This document shows, one piece after another, positions 1 through 8,467 of a stretch of DNA of 14,125 nt. A model generated the notes under the pieces. It did no database searches and was not told the DNA's origin. It saw only the letters and a list, made by a program, of their open reading frames with translations. The stretch comes from Bacteroidales bacterium (GTDB taxonomy: Bacteria; Bacteroidota; Bacteroidia; Bacteroidales; DTU049), in the NCBI GenBank assembly GCA_018432645.1, contig JAHDSP010000115.1, positions 1 to 14,125 on the forward strand. Reading direction: 5' to 3'. Both the position numbers and the translations under genes were made by a program. How positions within the stretch are numbered: position 1 is the first letter of the stretch; each line of letters begins with the position of its first letter.

Positions 1-1951
1 AGTAGATATGACATTAAATAATGGTAAAGGAGATATTATAACTAAAAATGTACATCTTTTAGGAACTGCAACTACTGAAAAAATTTGTGCTGTTAGACAT
101 GCAAATGGTTGCGATTATTGGATAATATGCATTCCAGTTAATACCAATAACTTTTATGTATATTTATTAAATGATAACGGTTTAAATACTAGTCCTATCA
201 TCAGTACTACAGGACCAGAATATCAAAATAAAATAGGATATATGAAAATATCTTCTAATGGGCAATTGATTGCAATAGCACAATGTGGTGGAACTAATAG
301 AGGTATATATATTTATGATTTTGATAATAATAGTGGCTCTGTATATCTCAAATTTAATGATATACCAACAGTGGGGGGCTCTTCATGTTATTATGGAGTA
401 GAATTTTCTTCTAATAATCAATTTTTATATTTTACTACATTAAATATTCAAAACATCTATCAATATGATCTTAGTGTATTATCTAACATTGATTTTCAAA
501 ATTCAAGAACATTAATTGGTACGATTTCTAATGACTATAATTATATGATTGGAGCTTTGCAATTAGGACCAAATGGTAAAATATATGTAGCACTAGAAGA
601 CCAAACTAAACTAGCTGTAATCAATAATCCAAATCTACAAGGAACCGCTTGTAATTTCATAGATATGGCTCAAGATTTAGCAGGCAAAAAATGCCAATTA
701 GGGTTGCCTACATTCCCTAACTCGTATCTTTTCCCTCCAAATTCCATTATTTTTAATGACACAGCATGCGTCATGGATACTGTCATTTTCACATTATTAG
801 AAAATAATTATATTAGTCTAAATTGGAACTTTTTTAAAATTAATAACCCAAATTATCTTTATGCTACTTCTAATATTCAATCACCAGAAATAGCGTTTAA
901 TGATACAGGTAAATATATTATTTATGCTATTATAGAAACTCCTTGCCAGATAGATACAATTACAGACACTATTACTATCCTTAGTAGTCAAAGTATAGAT
1001 ATTTCTACTACTGCTGATACTATTTGCAAAGGACAAAGCACAACTCTTATAGCAACTGGAGCCGATTCATATCAATGGAGTACAGGACAAAGTAGTAATA
1101 ATATTATCGTCTCACCTTCGACTACAACTACATATTCTGTTACTGGCTATAGTAATATAGGATGCCCTGCAGTAAGCTCTATAACAATATATGTAAATAA
1201 TGGATTTGATTTATCTTATATCAATAATCCTGAAATATGTGGTCAAAATAATGGAAGTATAATATTAGAAATTTCTGGTGGTAATCCACCTTTTAACTAT
1301 AATTGGTCAAATGGATCGTCAGATTCATTAATAAATAATCTATCGAGTGGCTTTTATCAGGTTACGGTAACAGACGCAAATAGTTGCTTCGAAACAGCTA
1401 ATATATATGTGTATGATCACAATACAGTTTCTGCTAATTTTTCTTATGCACCAACTAATATAACTATTGATAATCCTGTTGTAAGCTTTATTAATAATTC
1501 ATCAGGAGGTACAAATTTTTTGTGGGACTTTGGGGATGGGTATACTTCAAATGAGCATTCTCCTGAGCATACTTATGAAACTATAGGAACATACACAGTT
1601 ATTCTAATAGTTTCTGATGATCAAAACTGTGTGGACACTGCTATTACTATTTTAGAGATCAAAGATTTCACTACTTATTATGTGCCTAATGTTATTACTC
1701 CTAATGATGATGGTCAAAATGATTTTTTTCATATTTTCGCTAATAATATTGAACTTAATAATTTCGAAATGCGCATTTTTAATCGATGGGGCAATCAAAT
1801 ATTCTTCACTACTAATCCCAATATAGGTTGGGATGGTAAATATAATGGCAAATTAGTTCCGCAGGGCGTTTACTATTATATTATTAATTTCACCGACTCT
1901 CAAAATTATAATAAACACATTCTACAAGGTAGTTTAACGGTAATATATTAA
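1..1951 (+). CDS. Large secreted adhesin-like protein with PKD/SprB-type repeats and T9SS type B sorting domain, 5'-truncated by window edge
   Basis: The reading frame is open through the first base, so the first ATG at base 8 is probably internal and the true start and signal peptide lie outside; numbering here counts from that ATG. Residues ~15-240 look like a beta-propeller, with blades such as 'SSNGQLIAIA', 'SSNNQFLYFTT' and 'GPNGKIYVAL', a type common ahead of PKD repeats in Bacteroidetes surface proteins. Two Ig/PKD-like segments follow (~245-325 and ~329-396). Residues ~403-470 resemble a SprB repeat ('GSIILEISGGNPPFNYNWSNG', then 'GFYQVTVTDANSC'). A PKD domain at ~475-552 has 'FLWDFGDG' and 'HTYETIGTYTV'. 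Residues ~556-647 form a gliding-motility C-terminal (CHU_C, type B) sorting domain: 'VPNVITPNDDGQND', 'IFNRWGNQIF', 'WDGKYNGK', 'VPQGVYYY'. By family knowledge this directs T9SS export and surface attachment. The exact role (adhesion, gliding, polymer binding) cannot be read from the sequence. Confidence 0.88.
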   Translation, partial: VDMTLNNGKGDIITKNVHLLGTATTEKICAVRHANGCDYWIICIPVNTNNFYVYLLNDNGLNTSPIISTTGPEYQNKIGYMKISSNGQLIAIAQCGGTNRGIYIYDFDNNSGSVYLKFNDIPTVGGSSCYYGVEFSSNNQFLYFTTLNIQNIYQYDLSVLSNIDFQNSRTLIGTISNDYNYMIGALQLGPNGKIYVALEDQTKLAVINNPNLQGTACNFIDMAQDLAGKKCQLGLPTFPNSYLFPPNSIIFNDTACVMDTVIFTLLENNYISLNWNFFKINNPNYLYATSNIQSPEIAFNDTGKYIIYAIIETPCQIDTITDTITILSSQSIDISTTADTICKGQSTTLIATGADSYQWSTGQSSNNIIVSPSTTTTYSVTGYSNIGCPAVSSITIYVNNGFDLSYINNPEICGQNNGSIILEISGGNPPFNYNWSNGSSDSLINNLSSGFYQVTVTDANSCFETANIYVYDHNTVSANFSYAPTNITIDNPVVSFINNSSGGTNFLWDFGDGYTSNEHSPEHTYETIGTYTVILIVSDDQNCVDTAITILEIKDFTTYYVPNVITPNDDGQNDFFHIFANNIELNNFEMRIFNRWGNQIFFTTNPNIGWDGKYNGKLVPQGVYYYIINFTDSQNYNKHILQGSLTVIY

Positions 1952-1991
1952 ATCCCAATAATTTTATTTTCATTAAATTCATTTTTTATTA

Positions 1992-1999
1992 TAAATTTG
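1992..1999 (+). promoter_or_regulatory. Bacteroidetes-type -7 promoter element upstream of the 1442-residue secreted protein
   Basis: TAAATTTG matches the Bacteroidetes primary-sigma -7 consensus TAnnTTTG and is followed by GCA. It would start a transcript near base 2005, leaving a leader of about 40 nt before the ATG at 2044. No clear TTG-type -33 element is seen at the expected distance, so this is a motif match in AT-rich DNA rather than a proven promoter. Confidence 0.45.
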
Positions 2000-2043
2000 C
2001 ATATAAAATTATATAATTTTATACAAAAAATATCTTTAATATT

Positions 2044-5000
2044 ATGAAAAATAAAACATTAGTTCTTTTAGCATTTTTGTTTTTGCTAATCAATGAATGC
2101 ATGTTTGCTCAAAATTTATCAATATCTCAGCTTTTATCACCCACTAATTATTTCGGATGTACTAGCTACAATGATAGCCTAATGGTAGAAATACAAAATA
2201 ATTCTACAGATACTATTCATCAGGACAGTACTTGGTTTTATATTGACATTAATAATACAATTGTAGATAGCATCAGCATTCCACAGAGAGACTTAGGTAC
2301 TAATGAAAAAGATACTATCAATATACCATTGTCATTTAGTAATTATGGGAAATACGTCGTGATGGCATATTTAAATGCCTTAGATTCATCTGATATTGGA
2401 GATACTCTTAATTTTAATATTTATGTACAATTATCAGGTAATTATACTGTAAATCCTTCATTACCTGCAAGTATGACAAATTTTATTTCTTTGTCTGAAA
2501 TGGCTAAAGCTTTAGAGGGTGGAGCTTGTGGCCCAATAACAATTCAAATTGCTAGTGGGTTATATAATGAACAGTTTATTCTATGGGATGCTCCTGGGAT
2601 AAATTTAAATAACAACATTACGATTACTAGTGAGGCAAATATTGCTGACTCTGTGATAATAGCTTACACTCCATCTGATAATACAAACAATTATATTATT
2701 GGTATTAGAGGATTAGATTATCTGACTTTGGAGCATTTAACTTTGCAAAATAATTCTTCTTCTTATGGGCATGTTATAACTATAGATAGCTCTAGCACTC
2801 ATAATACTTATCAATACTTAAAATTAATTGGCAATCAAACTACATCTACTTCTATTGATATGGCACTGATACATTCATCTGCGGGCATCAATACCTTGGA
2901 TTCTATGAGTAATTATTCTAATAATATATTGACAGGTGGCAGCTATGGAATGTATTTGTATGGGAATAATATTAACCATGAGAAATATGTAAATATAAAA
3001 AATAACAAATTTGTAAATCAATATAATTGCGGTATTTTCACGTATTATTTATCAGATTTTACAATTGATTCTAATATTATAGTTACAAATTCTAATAATA
3101 ATAATTTCAATGGTATATATTCCAGATATGGTAAGGGTAACATACAATTTAGCAGAAATCAAATATTTGCCACAAATGCCTCTGGAGATTTTATTTACGT
3201 AAGAGATTTGGAAGGAGATATAAATAATCCAATCTTAGTAGATAATAATTTTATTATCCAGGATGGAGGTACAGCAACAGTGAGAGCATTGTATCCATAT
3301 AATTGTAAATATTTAGATATTGTATACAACACTATCAAAGTATTTGGTGGCAGTAGCACTAGTGGTAGAGCTATCTACATTAACAAATCTACTGGGGGAG
3401 ATTACAATAATTTGAAAATATTGAATAATATTTTTGTAAATACTGGCGGTGGCTATGCTATTGAGATATCAGCAACAGCTCTATCAGAATCTTATTTATC
3501 TTTTTTAAATAACAATGTATATTATTCCACAGGCCAATACCTTGGTAAAGCTGGCACTACCAATTATGCAGATATTAGTCAATGGCAATCTGCTATGTCT
3601 AGTTATGGCTTTGATACACAAAGCATTAGTTATGATCCACAATTCATGAATGACAGCTCTTTCGTTTTCACAAATGTTGGATTAGATAATATAGCAATCC
3701 CATATTCTGGCATTAATTATGATATTGCTGGTAATATTCGCAGTAGCTCACATCCAGATCCTGGTTGCTATGAATTCCATACTTTAGAGCACGATATTAA
3801 TGTTATAGATATCACTGCCCCTATTAATTCTTGTGGCCTCACTAATGAAGAATTTATAAGTGTTTTAATTGCTAATAATGGTTCTAATGATGAAACTAAT
3901 ATACCTATCTCTTTATCAAATGATGGTGGCTTAACCTGGTCAATTAATGAAATCATACCATCTATAAATGCGGGCGATACTATTTCTTATACTTTTTCTC
4001 AAGGAATAGATATGTCAATACCACAATCTTACGATATTGCTATTAAAGTTAATCTATCTACTGATGAAAATCCAGTAAATGATCAAAAAAATACAACAAT
4101 AACTAATTATCCATATATAACCAATTTCCCATACATAGAAAGTTTCGAAGCTAATGATGGTATGTGGACAAGTGGAGGAGTTAGTAATAGCTGGCAATGG
4201 GGTATCCCTAATGGTATTTTGATTAATACTGCTTCAGATGGTACTCATGCATGGGTTACTAATTTGACTGGTAATTATAATGCTAACGAAAAAAGCTATG
4301 TACAATCACCATGTTTTGATTTTTCTAATTTATCTGATCCGTGGATATACATCGACATTTGGTATGAATGCGAAACTGGTTGGGATGGTGCTAATTTGCA
4401 ATATTCTACAGACTTGGGAAATACATGGCATACTGTGGGCAATTTCGGTGATGCCAACTGGTATAATGTGACAAACATAACTAGTCTAAATACTCCTGGA
4501 TGGTCTGGTAATGCAACTTTTGGTAGTAGTGGATATATCACTATGCATCATTCTTTGTTACCTGCTGCTGGCAATTCTCAAGTAACTTTTAGAATAAATT
4601 TTGCTTCTAATATGATTAATAATAATTTCGAAGGGGTAGCTTTTGACAATATTAAAATAATAGAAAGAGGTAAAAATGTAGGATTAGTTGACATTGTATA
4701 TCCCAATAATGACTGTGGTCTCAGTAATGATGTGCCTATAACTGTAGAAGCTTTTAATAATGGTACTGTAATTCAGCATAATATACCGATTAGGTTCTCT
4801 AATGACAGCGGTGCTACTTGGCAGATGGATACTATTCCACTTATCAATTCTCACGACACTATTTTATTTACCTCTAATGTAACTTTTGACTTTAGTAATC
4901 TGGGGCTTCATGCAGTAGCAGCAGAAATAATTTTAGATAATGATAGCATTATTTCAGATAATTACGTAGAAAAAACATTTTATAATAGTTTATTTGTAAA

Positions 5001-6372
5001 TTCTTATCCTTATACTGATGATTTTGAAACTGATACTAATATTTGGATTAATGATGGTAACTGGTCATATACTCCTAGCGGCTCCATAATAAATGCTGCA
5101 CATAGTGGAACACATGCACTATTTATTCCTGGCGATTTAGATACTGTATCAATGTTGATATCACCATGTTTCGATTTAAGTCAAATCACACATCCAGTCA
5201 TTGAATTTTATCAATATATGAATGTAAATGATCCAGCAAGTGGTGGCGTCTTACAATACTCTATTGATAATGGAAATAATTGGTTAAATTTGGGCGATGA
5301 AGGGGATACTTTGAATTGGTACAACTCTTCCAGTATAGACTCATTAAATAATATTAGTAATGGCATTGGTTTTAGCACTAATACAAATGGATGGATTATG
5401 AGTCGTCATAATCTATTTGCTCTCAGTGGACAAAATAAAGTGAGATTTAGATTTGTATTTGCTAGCTCAAATACAGAAACTGGCGACGGTTGGGCAATAG
5501 ATGATTTTCAAATATATAACAAGATAGGTGCTGACATCACAATAGATAGCCTACTATATCCTGTTTCAGATTGTCAATTAATGGATACTAATCTTACTAT
5601 TAGAATAAAGAATCATTCCCAATTAAATATTAATACTGGTACACCTATGACACTCTCAGTATGGCAAGACAATCAATTTGTTTTTACTGAAAATTTTACT
5701 CTTTCTCAGCAATTATTACCTAATGAAAGTATGATATACTCCACTAATAATATATTAGATCTATCATTGACACCTCATAATTATAACATCAAAGCCTCTA
5801 TCTATTACAGTCAAGATATTAACCCAGATAATGATACTGTGAATTTTATAATAAAAAGTTATGGTTTTCCAGTTGTAGAAGCCATGTTCCATGATTCTAC
5901 AATTTGCTGGGATGAGCATGTAATATTGTATGCAAATGGTAATGCCCTTTACTACGTATGGCAACCAATTAATGACACATCTGCTTTTATTATAATAGAT
6001 TCTACTAAAGTTCCAGATTTTGGTACATATCAATACATCGTTTATGGTTATAATCAATATGGCTGCTATACTACTGATACAGTAAACATCACTATAGATG
6101 ATTGCTCATTAATATCAGAGAATATCATTGCTAATCTAATAATTTATCCTAATCCTACTAATGGAACTATTTATTTATCGGGTTTGCCATTAGGCGATTA
6201 CAATATAGCTCTAATAGATCTCACTGGCAAATTATTATTATCTAAATCGATTAATATTAGCAGAGATAACGTAGTTATGAATTTCCCCCAAAATATTAAT
6301 GAGGGAGTATACATCTTAAATATTTATAATTCCAATAAACAATGGAAGCAGCTAATACAAATCATTAAATGA
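2044..6372 (+). CDS. Secreted modular protein: beta-helix, CARDB-like and jelly-roll modules, T9SS type A sorting domain
   Basis: The 1442-residue protein starts with a signal peptide (MKNKT, then a hydrophobic run, likely cleaved after 'MFA' at residue 22), which supports this start. Residues 24-130 are a CARDB-like beta-sandwich. Residues ~135-580 look like a right-handed parallel beta-helix, with repeated short turns rich in Asn ('LTLEHLTLQNN', 'VNIKNNKFVN', 'FTIDSNIIV', 'LKILNNIFVNTG'). Then come CARDB-like (584-690), MAM/jelly-roll-like (690-875), CARDB-like (878-988), jelly-roll-like (988-1160) and CARDB-like (1162-1272) modules. An Ig-like domain spans 1276-1352. Residues ~1364-1442 are a type A sorting domain ('IIYPNPTNGTIYLSG', 'GVYILNIY'). 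The likely location is the cell surface or secreted medium by T9SS. Beta-helix and MAM-like folds in such proteins often bind or cleave polysaccharide, but I see no catalytic motif. No Shine-Dalgarno precedes it, as is usual in this phylum. Confidence 0.9.
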   Translation: MKNKTLVLLAFLFLLINECMFAQNLSISQLLSPTNYFGCTSYNDSLMVEIQNNSTDTIHQDSTWFYIDINNTIVDSISIPQRDLGTNEKDTINIPLSFSNYGKYVVMAYLNALDSSDIGDTLNFNIYVQLSGNYTVNPSLPASMTNFISLSEMAKALEGGACGPITIQIASGLYNEQFILWDAPGINLNNNITITSEANIADSVIIAYTPSDNTNNYIIGIRGLDYLTLEHLTLQNNSSSYGHVITIDSSSTHNTYQYLKLIGNQTTSTSIDMALIHSSAGINTLDSMSNYSNNILTGGSYGMYLYGNNINHEKYVNIKNNKFVNQYNCGIFTYYLSDFTIDSNIIVTNSNNNNFNGIYSRYGKGNIQFSRNQIFATNASGDFIYVRDLEGDINNPILVDNNFIIQDGGTATVRALYPYNCKYLDIVYNTIKVFGGSSTSGRAIYINKSTGGDYNNLKILNNIFVNTGGGYAIEISATALSESYLSFLNNNVYYSTGQYLGKAGTTNYADISQWQSAMSSYGFDTQSISYDPQFMNDSSFVFTNVGLDNIAIPYSGINYDIAGNIRSSSHPDPGCYEFHTLEHDINVIDITAPINSCGLTNEEFISVLIANNGSNDETNIPISLSNDGGLTWSINEIIPSINAGDTISYTFSQGIDMSIPQSYDIAIKVNLSTDENPVNDQKNTTITNYPYITNFPYIESFEANDGMWTSGGVSNSWQWGIPNGILINTASDGTHAWVTNLTGNYNANEKSYVQSPCFDFSNLSDPWIYIDIWYECETGWDGANLQYSTDLGNTWHTVGNFGDANWYNVTNITSLNTPGWSGNATFGSSGYITMHHSLLPAAGNSQVTFRINFASNMINNNFEGVAFDNIKIIERGKNVGLVDIVYPNNDCGLSNDVPITVEAFNNGTVIQHNIPIRFSNDSGATWQMDTIPLINSHDTILFTSNVTFDFSNLGLHAVAAEIILDNDSIISDNYVEKTFYNSLFVNSYPYTDDFETDTNIWINDGNWSYTPSGSIINAAHSGTHALFIPGDLDTVSMLISPCFDLSQITHPVIEFYQYMNVNDPASGGVLQYSIDNGNNWLNLGDEGDTLNWYNSSSIDSLNNISNGIGFSTNTNGWIMSRHNLFALSGQNKVRFRFVFASSNTETGDGWAIDDFQIYNKIGADITIDSLLYPVSDCQLMDTNLTIRIKNHSQLNINTGTPMTLSVWQDNQFVFTENFTLSQQLLPNESMIYSTNNILDLSLTPHNYNIKASIYYSQDINPDNDTVNFIIKSYGFPVVEAMFHDSTICWDEHVILYANGNALYYVWQPINDTSAFIIIDSTKVPDFGTYQYIVYGYNQYGCYTTDTVNITIDDCSLISENIIANLIIYPNPTNGTIYLSGLPLGDYNIALIDLTGKLLLSKSINISRDNVVMNFPQNINEGVYILNIYNSNKQWKQLIQIIK

Positions 6373-6402
6373 TTTAATAAGGTTCATTAGATGGGAGGTT
6401 AC

Positions 6403-6422
6403 AATCATAATAAAATATGATT
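6403..6422 (+). terminator. Weak hairpin after the secreted-protein gene, possible terminator
   Basis: A perfect 7-bp inverted repeat (AATCATA / TATGATT) with a 6-nt loop lies about 30 bp after the stop codon at 6372. A T-run begins 8 nt later at about 6431. The stem has one G-C pair and the T-run does not follow directly, so a chance AT-rich palindrome is quite possible. Confidence 0.25.
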
Positions 6423-6440
6423 ACATAAGATTTTTTATAT

Positions 6441-6448
6441 TATATTTG
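6441..6448 (+). promoter_or_regulatory. Bacteroidetes-type -7 promoter element upstream of the OmpA-family gene
   Basis: TATATTTG is an exact match to TAnnTTTG, followed by CATCG. A start point near 6455 would give a leader of roughly 27 nt to the ATG at 6482. This suggests the OmpA-family gene has its own promoter in the 109-bp gap. A -33 TTTG is not visible at the usual distance. Confidence 0.5.
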
Positions 6449-6481
6449 CATCGTAGTTTAGTATAATGAAATTTGTGAAAA

Positions 6482-8467
6482 ATGAAACGATTATTTATTT
6501 TATTTATTTGTTTATTTTTTAGCATTCACATATATTGTCAAGAAAATAATTGTTTAAGTATTACTAAAAGCAAACAACAAGAACAATTAGAAATAGCTAT
6601 AAACAAGATCAATCATGGCATTAATAGTAAATTTGTAGAATCTCAAAAATTATATTTCAGTGAAGCGACAGATATATTGCGATCACTAAATGATAAAGAA
6701 GAATATCCTATTGTTAACTATTATTTAGCAATAACATATATTTATAAACCAGATAATAATTTTACTTTAGCAGAGCAATATTTAAAGAAAGTGATAGATG
6801 CTTGCCCAGATGAGATACCAGAGGCATATTTTCATTTAGGTAAATTGGCATATACTACAAATCAAAAATGTGATGCTATAAATTATTTTAAAAAATTTTT
6901 AACATATCAAGGGGATTTTGATACTTTATTCACAGAAGCCAAGATGCTGATGGAATGGAGCGAAGAGATATGCAAGCTAATAAATAATCCAGTACCATTT
7001 AATCCTAAATTAGTAAAAGGTATTAGCAGTCAATTAGACGATTATTTAGTTTCATTAAGTCCAGATAACGAAATAGCCTATTATACTAGGAAAACTAAAG
7101 ACTACCAAATATCTGGCTATAAATCTGAACCAGCTTTTCAAGAAAAATTTTATTATAGTTATCGAATAGCAGATAATGTTTTTGATAATGGAAAAGAAAT
7201 GCCATATCCATTTAACCGCAATGAGAATGAAGGTGGAGCAACAATTACTGGTAATAACAAAGAATTAATTTATACTGTTTGCAAAATGGTTACAAGTCCT
7301 CGTCAATATTACAATTGCGATCTTTATTCTTCTAAAAATATTAAAGGATATTGGACAGATATAGTACCTCTAGAGCGAGTAAATAGGCCAGACACTTGGG
7401 AAAGCATGCCATCTGTCACTGCTGATGGCAGAGAATTGTATTTCGTAAGTAATAGACCTGGCGGTGTAGGTGGTTATGATATCTATAAAAGTTTCAAAGA
7501 TGAAAATGGAGAATGGTCTGAGCCTATTAATGTAGGAGAGCCTATAAACACTCCAGGTGATGAGAAATCGCCTTTTATCCATACTGATACACGTACCTTA
7601 TATTTCAGCTCTAATGGTCGTCCTGGCGTGGGTGGATATGATATTTATTATGTGAAATTAAATGATAATAATGAAAAACCTGAAGTTAAAAATATTGGTT
7701 ATCCCATTAATACTGAAAATGATGAAATAGGCTTCATTGTAAGTATAGATGGGAAATATGGCTATTTCTCTAGTAATAATATGAAAAATGAATCTATGGG
7801 TGGCATGGATTTTTATTATTTTTCATTATACAATGAAGCTAAACCAGAGGAAGTCCTTTTAGTAAAAGGAAATATAAAATCAGAGGATACTACTAAACCA
7901 ATCAAAGCTACTGTACAAATTAAAAGCATGGAAAGTAAACATATAACTTTTATCCCAGTAGATGAAGATGGAGATTATGTAGCTAGTTTGCTAAAAAATG
8001 AAGATTATTTGCTAACAATAAAAGGTGAAGATATAGTATATCAAAGCACTTATGTGGCTGCTAAAGATTCTATAACTGCTCCCGTGATAAAATTAGAAAT
8101 GGAAGTACAACCTATAGAAGTAGGTAAGCATTATCGCTTACACAATATCTATTTTGCTTTTAATTCAGCTGATATTTTAGCTAACTCACAAAAAGTACTT
8201 GATGAATTTATTGTATTTTTGAATGATCATCCAACATTGCAAATAAGTATAGAAGGACATACAGATAATGTGGGTAGCGACGAATTTAATCTCATTCTTT
8301 CCGAGAATAGGGCAAAAGCCGTATATAACTATTTAGTGAATAATGGAATAGATGCTAATCGTTTACAATATAAAGGTTTTGGAGAAAGTAATCCTATAGC
8401 TACAAATGAGACTGAAGAAGGTAGAGCTATGAATAGAAGGACAGAGTTTGTTATTCTTAATGATTAA
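6482..8467 (+). CDS. PorE-like OmpA-family protein: TPR, PD40 propeller, carboxypeptidase-regulatory-like and OmpA domains
   Basis: The 661-residue protein has an N-terminal signal sequence (MKRLFILFICLFF...) that fixes the start. Residues ~30-165 are helical TPR-like repeats ('EYPIVNYYLAITYIY', 'PEAYFHLGKLAY...AINYFKKFL'). Residues ~180-450 form a PD40/WD40-like propeller with the signatures 'SVTADGRELYFVSNRPGGVG', 'TRTLYFSSNGRPGVGGYDIY' and 'IDGKYGYFSSNN'. Residues ~455-540 resemble a carboxypeptidase regulatory-like beta-sandwich. Residues ~548-661 are an OmpA C-terminal peptidoglycan-binding domain ('IYFAFNSADIL', 'IEGHTDNVGSDEFN', 'LSENRAKAV'). Asp595 and Arg610 match the residues that contact diaminopimelate in this family. 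This domain order is that of PorE (PG1058 of Porphyromonas), a T9SS accessory protein, but Bacteroidetes carry many paralogs, so the T9SS role is inferred. Cys19 lies near the cleavage site but Tyr18 makes a poor lipobox. It follows two T9SS cargo genes. Confidence 0.88.
   Translation: MKRLFILFICLFFSIHIYCQENNCLSITKSKQQEQLEIAINKINHGINSKFVESQKLYFSEATDILRSLNDKEEYPIVNYYLAITYIYKPDNNFTLAEQYLKKVIDACPDEIPEAYFHLGKLAYTTNQKCDAINYFKKFLTYQGDFDTLFTEAKMLMEWSEEICKLINNPVPFNPKLVKGISSQLDDYLVSLSPDNEIAYYTRKTKDYQISGYKSEPAFQEKFYYSYRIADNVFDNGKEMPYPFNRNENEGGATITGNNKELIYTVCKMVTSPRQYYNCDLYSSKNIKGYWTDIVPLERVNRPDTWESMPSVTADGRELYFVSNRPGGVGGYDIYKSFKDENGEWSEPINVGEPINTPGDEKSPFIHTDTRTLYFSSNGRPGVGGYDIYYVKLNDNNEKPEVKNIGYPINTENDEIGFIVSIDGKYGYFSSNNMKNESMGGMDFYYFSLYNEAKPEEVLLVKGNIKSEDTTKPIKATVQIKSMESKHITFIPVDEDGDYVASLLKNEDYLLTIKGEDIVYQSTYVAAKDSITAPVIKLEMEVQPIEVGKHYRLHNIYFAFNSADILANSQKVLDEFIVFLNDHPTLQISIEGHTDNVGSDEFNLILSENRAKAVYNYLVNNGIDANRLQYKGFGESNPIATNETEEGRAMNRRTEFVILND

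Noticed and set aside
3768..4541. Minus- and plus-strand small reading frames inside the 1442-residue gene
   Set aside because: They are shadows of a strongly supported long coding sequence and have no domain, signal or start context of their own.
6393..6400. Shine-Dalgarno-like GGGAGG in the gap before the OmpA-family gene
   Set aside because: The only ATG at a nearby distance opens a three-codon frame, and the OmpA gene start is too far away.
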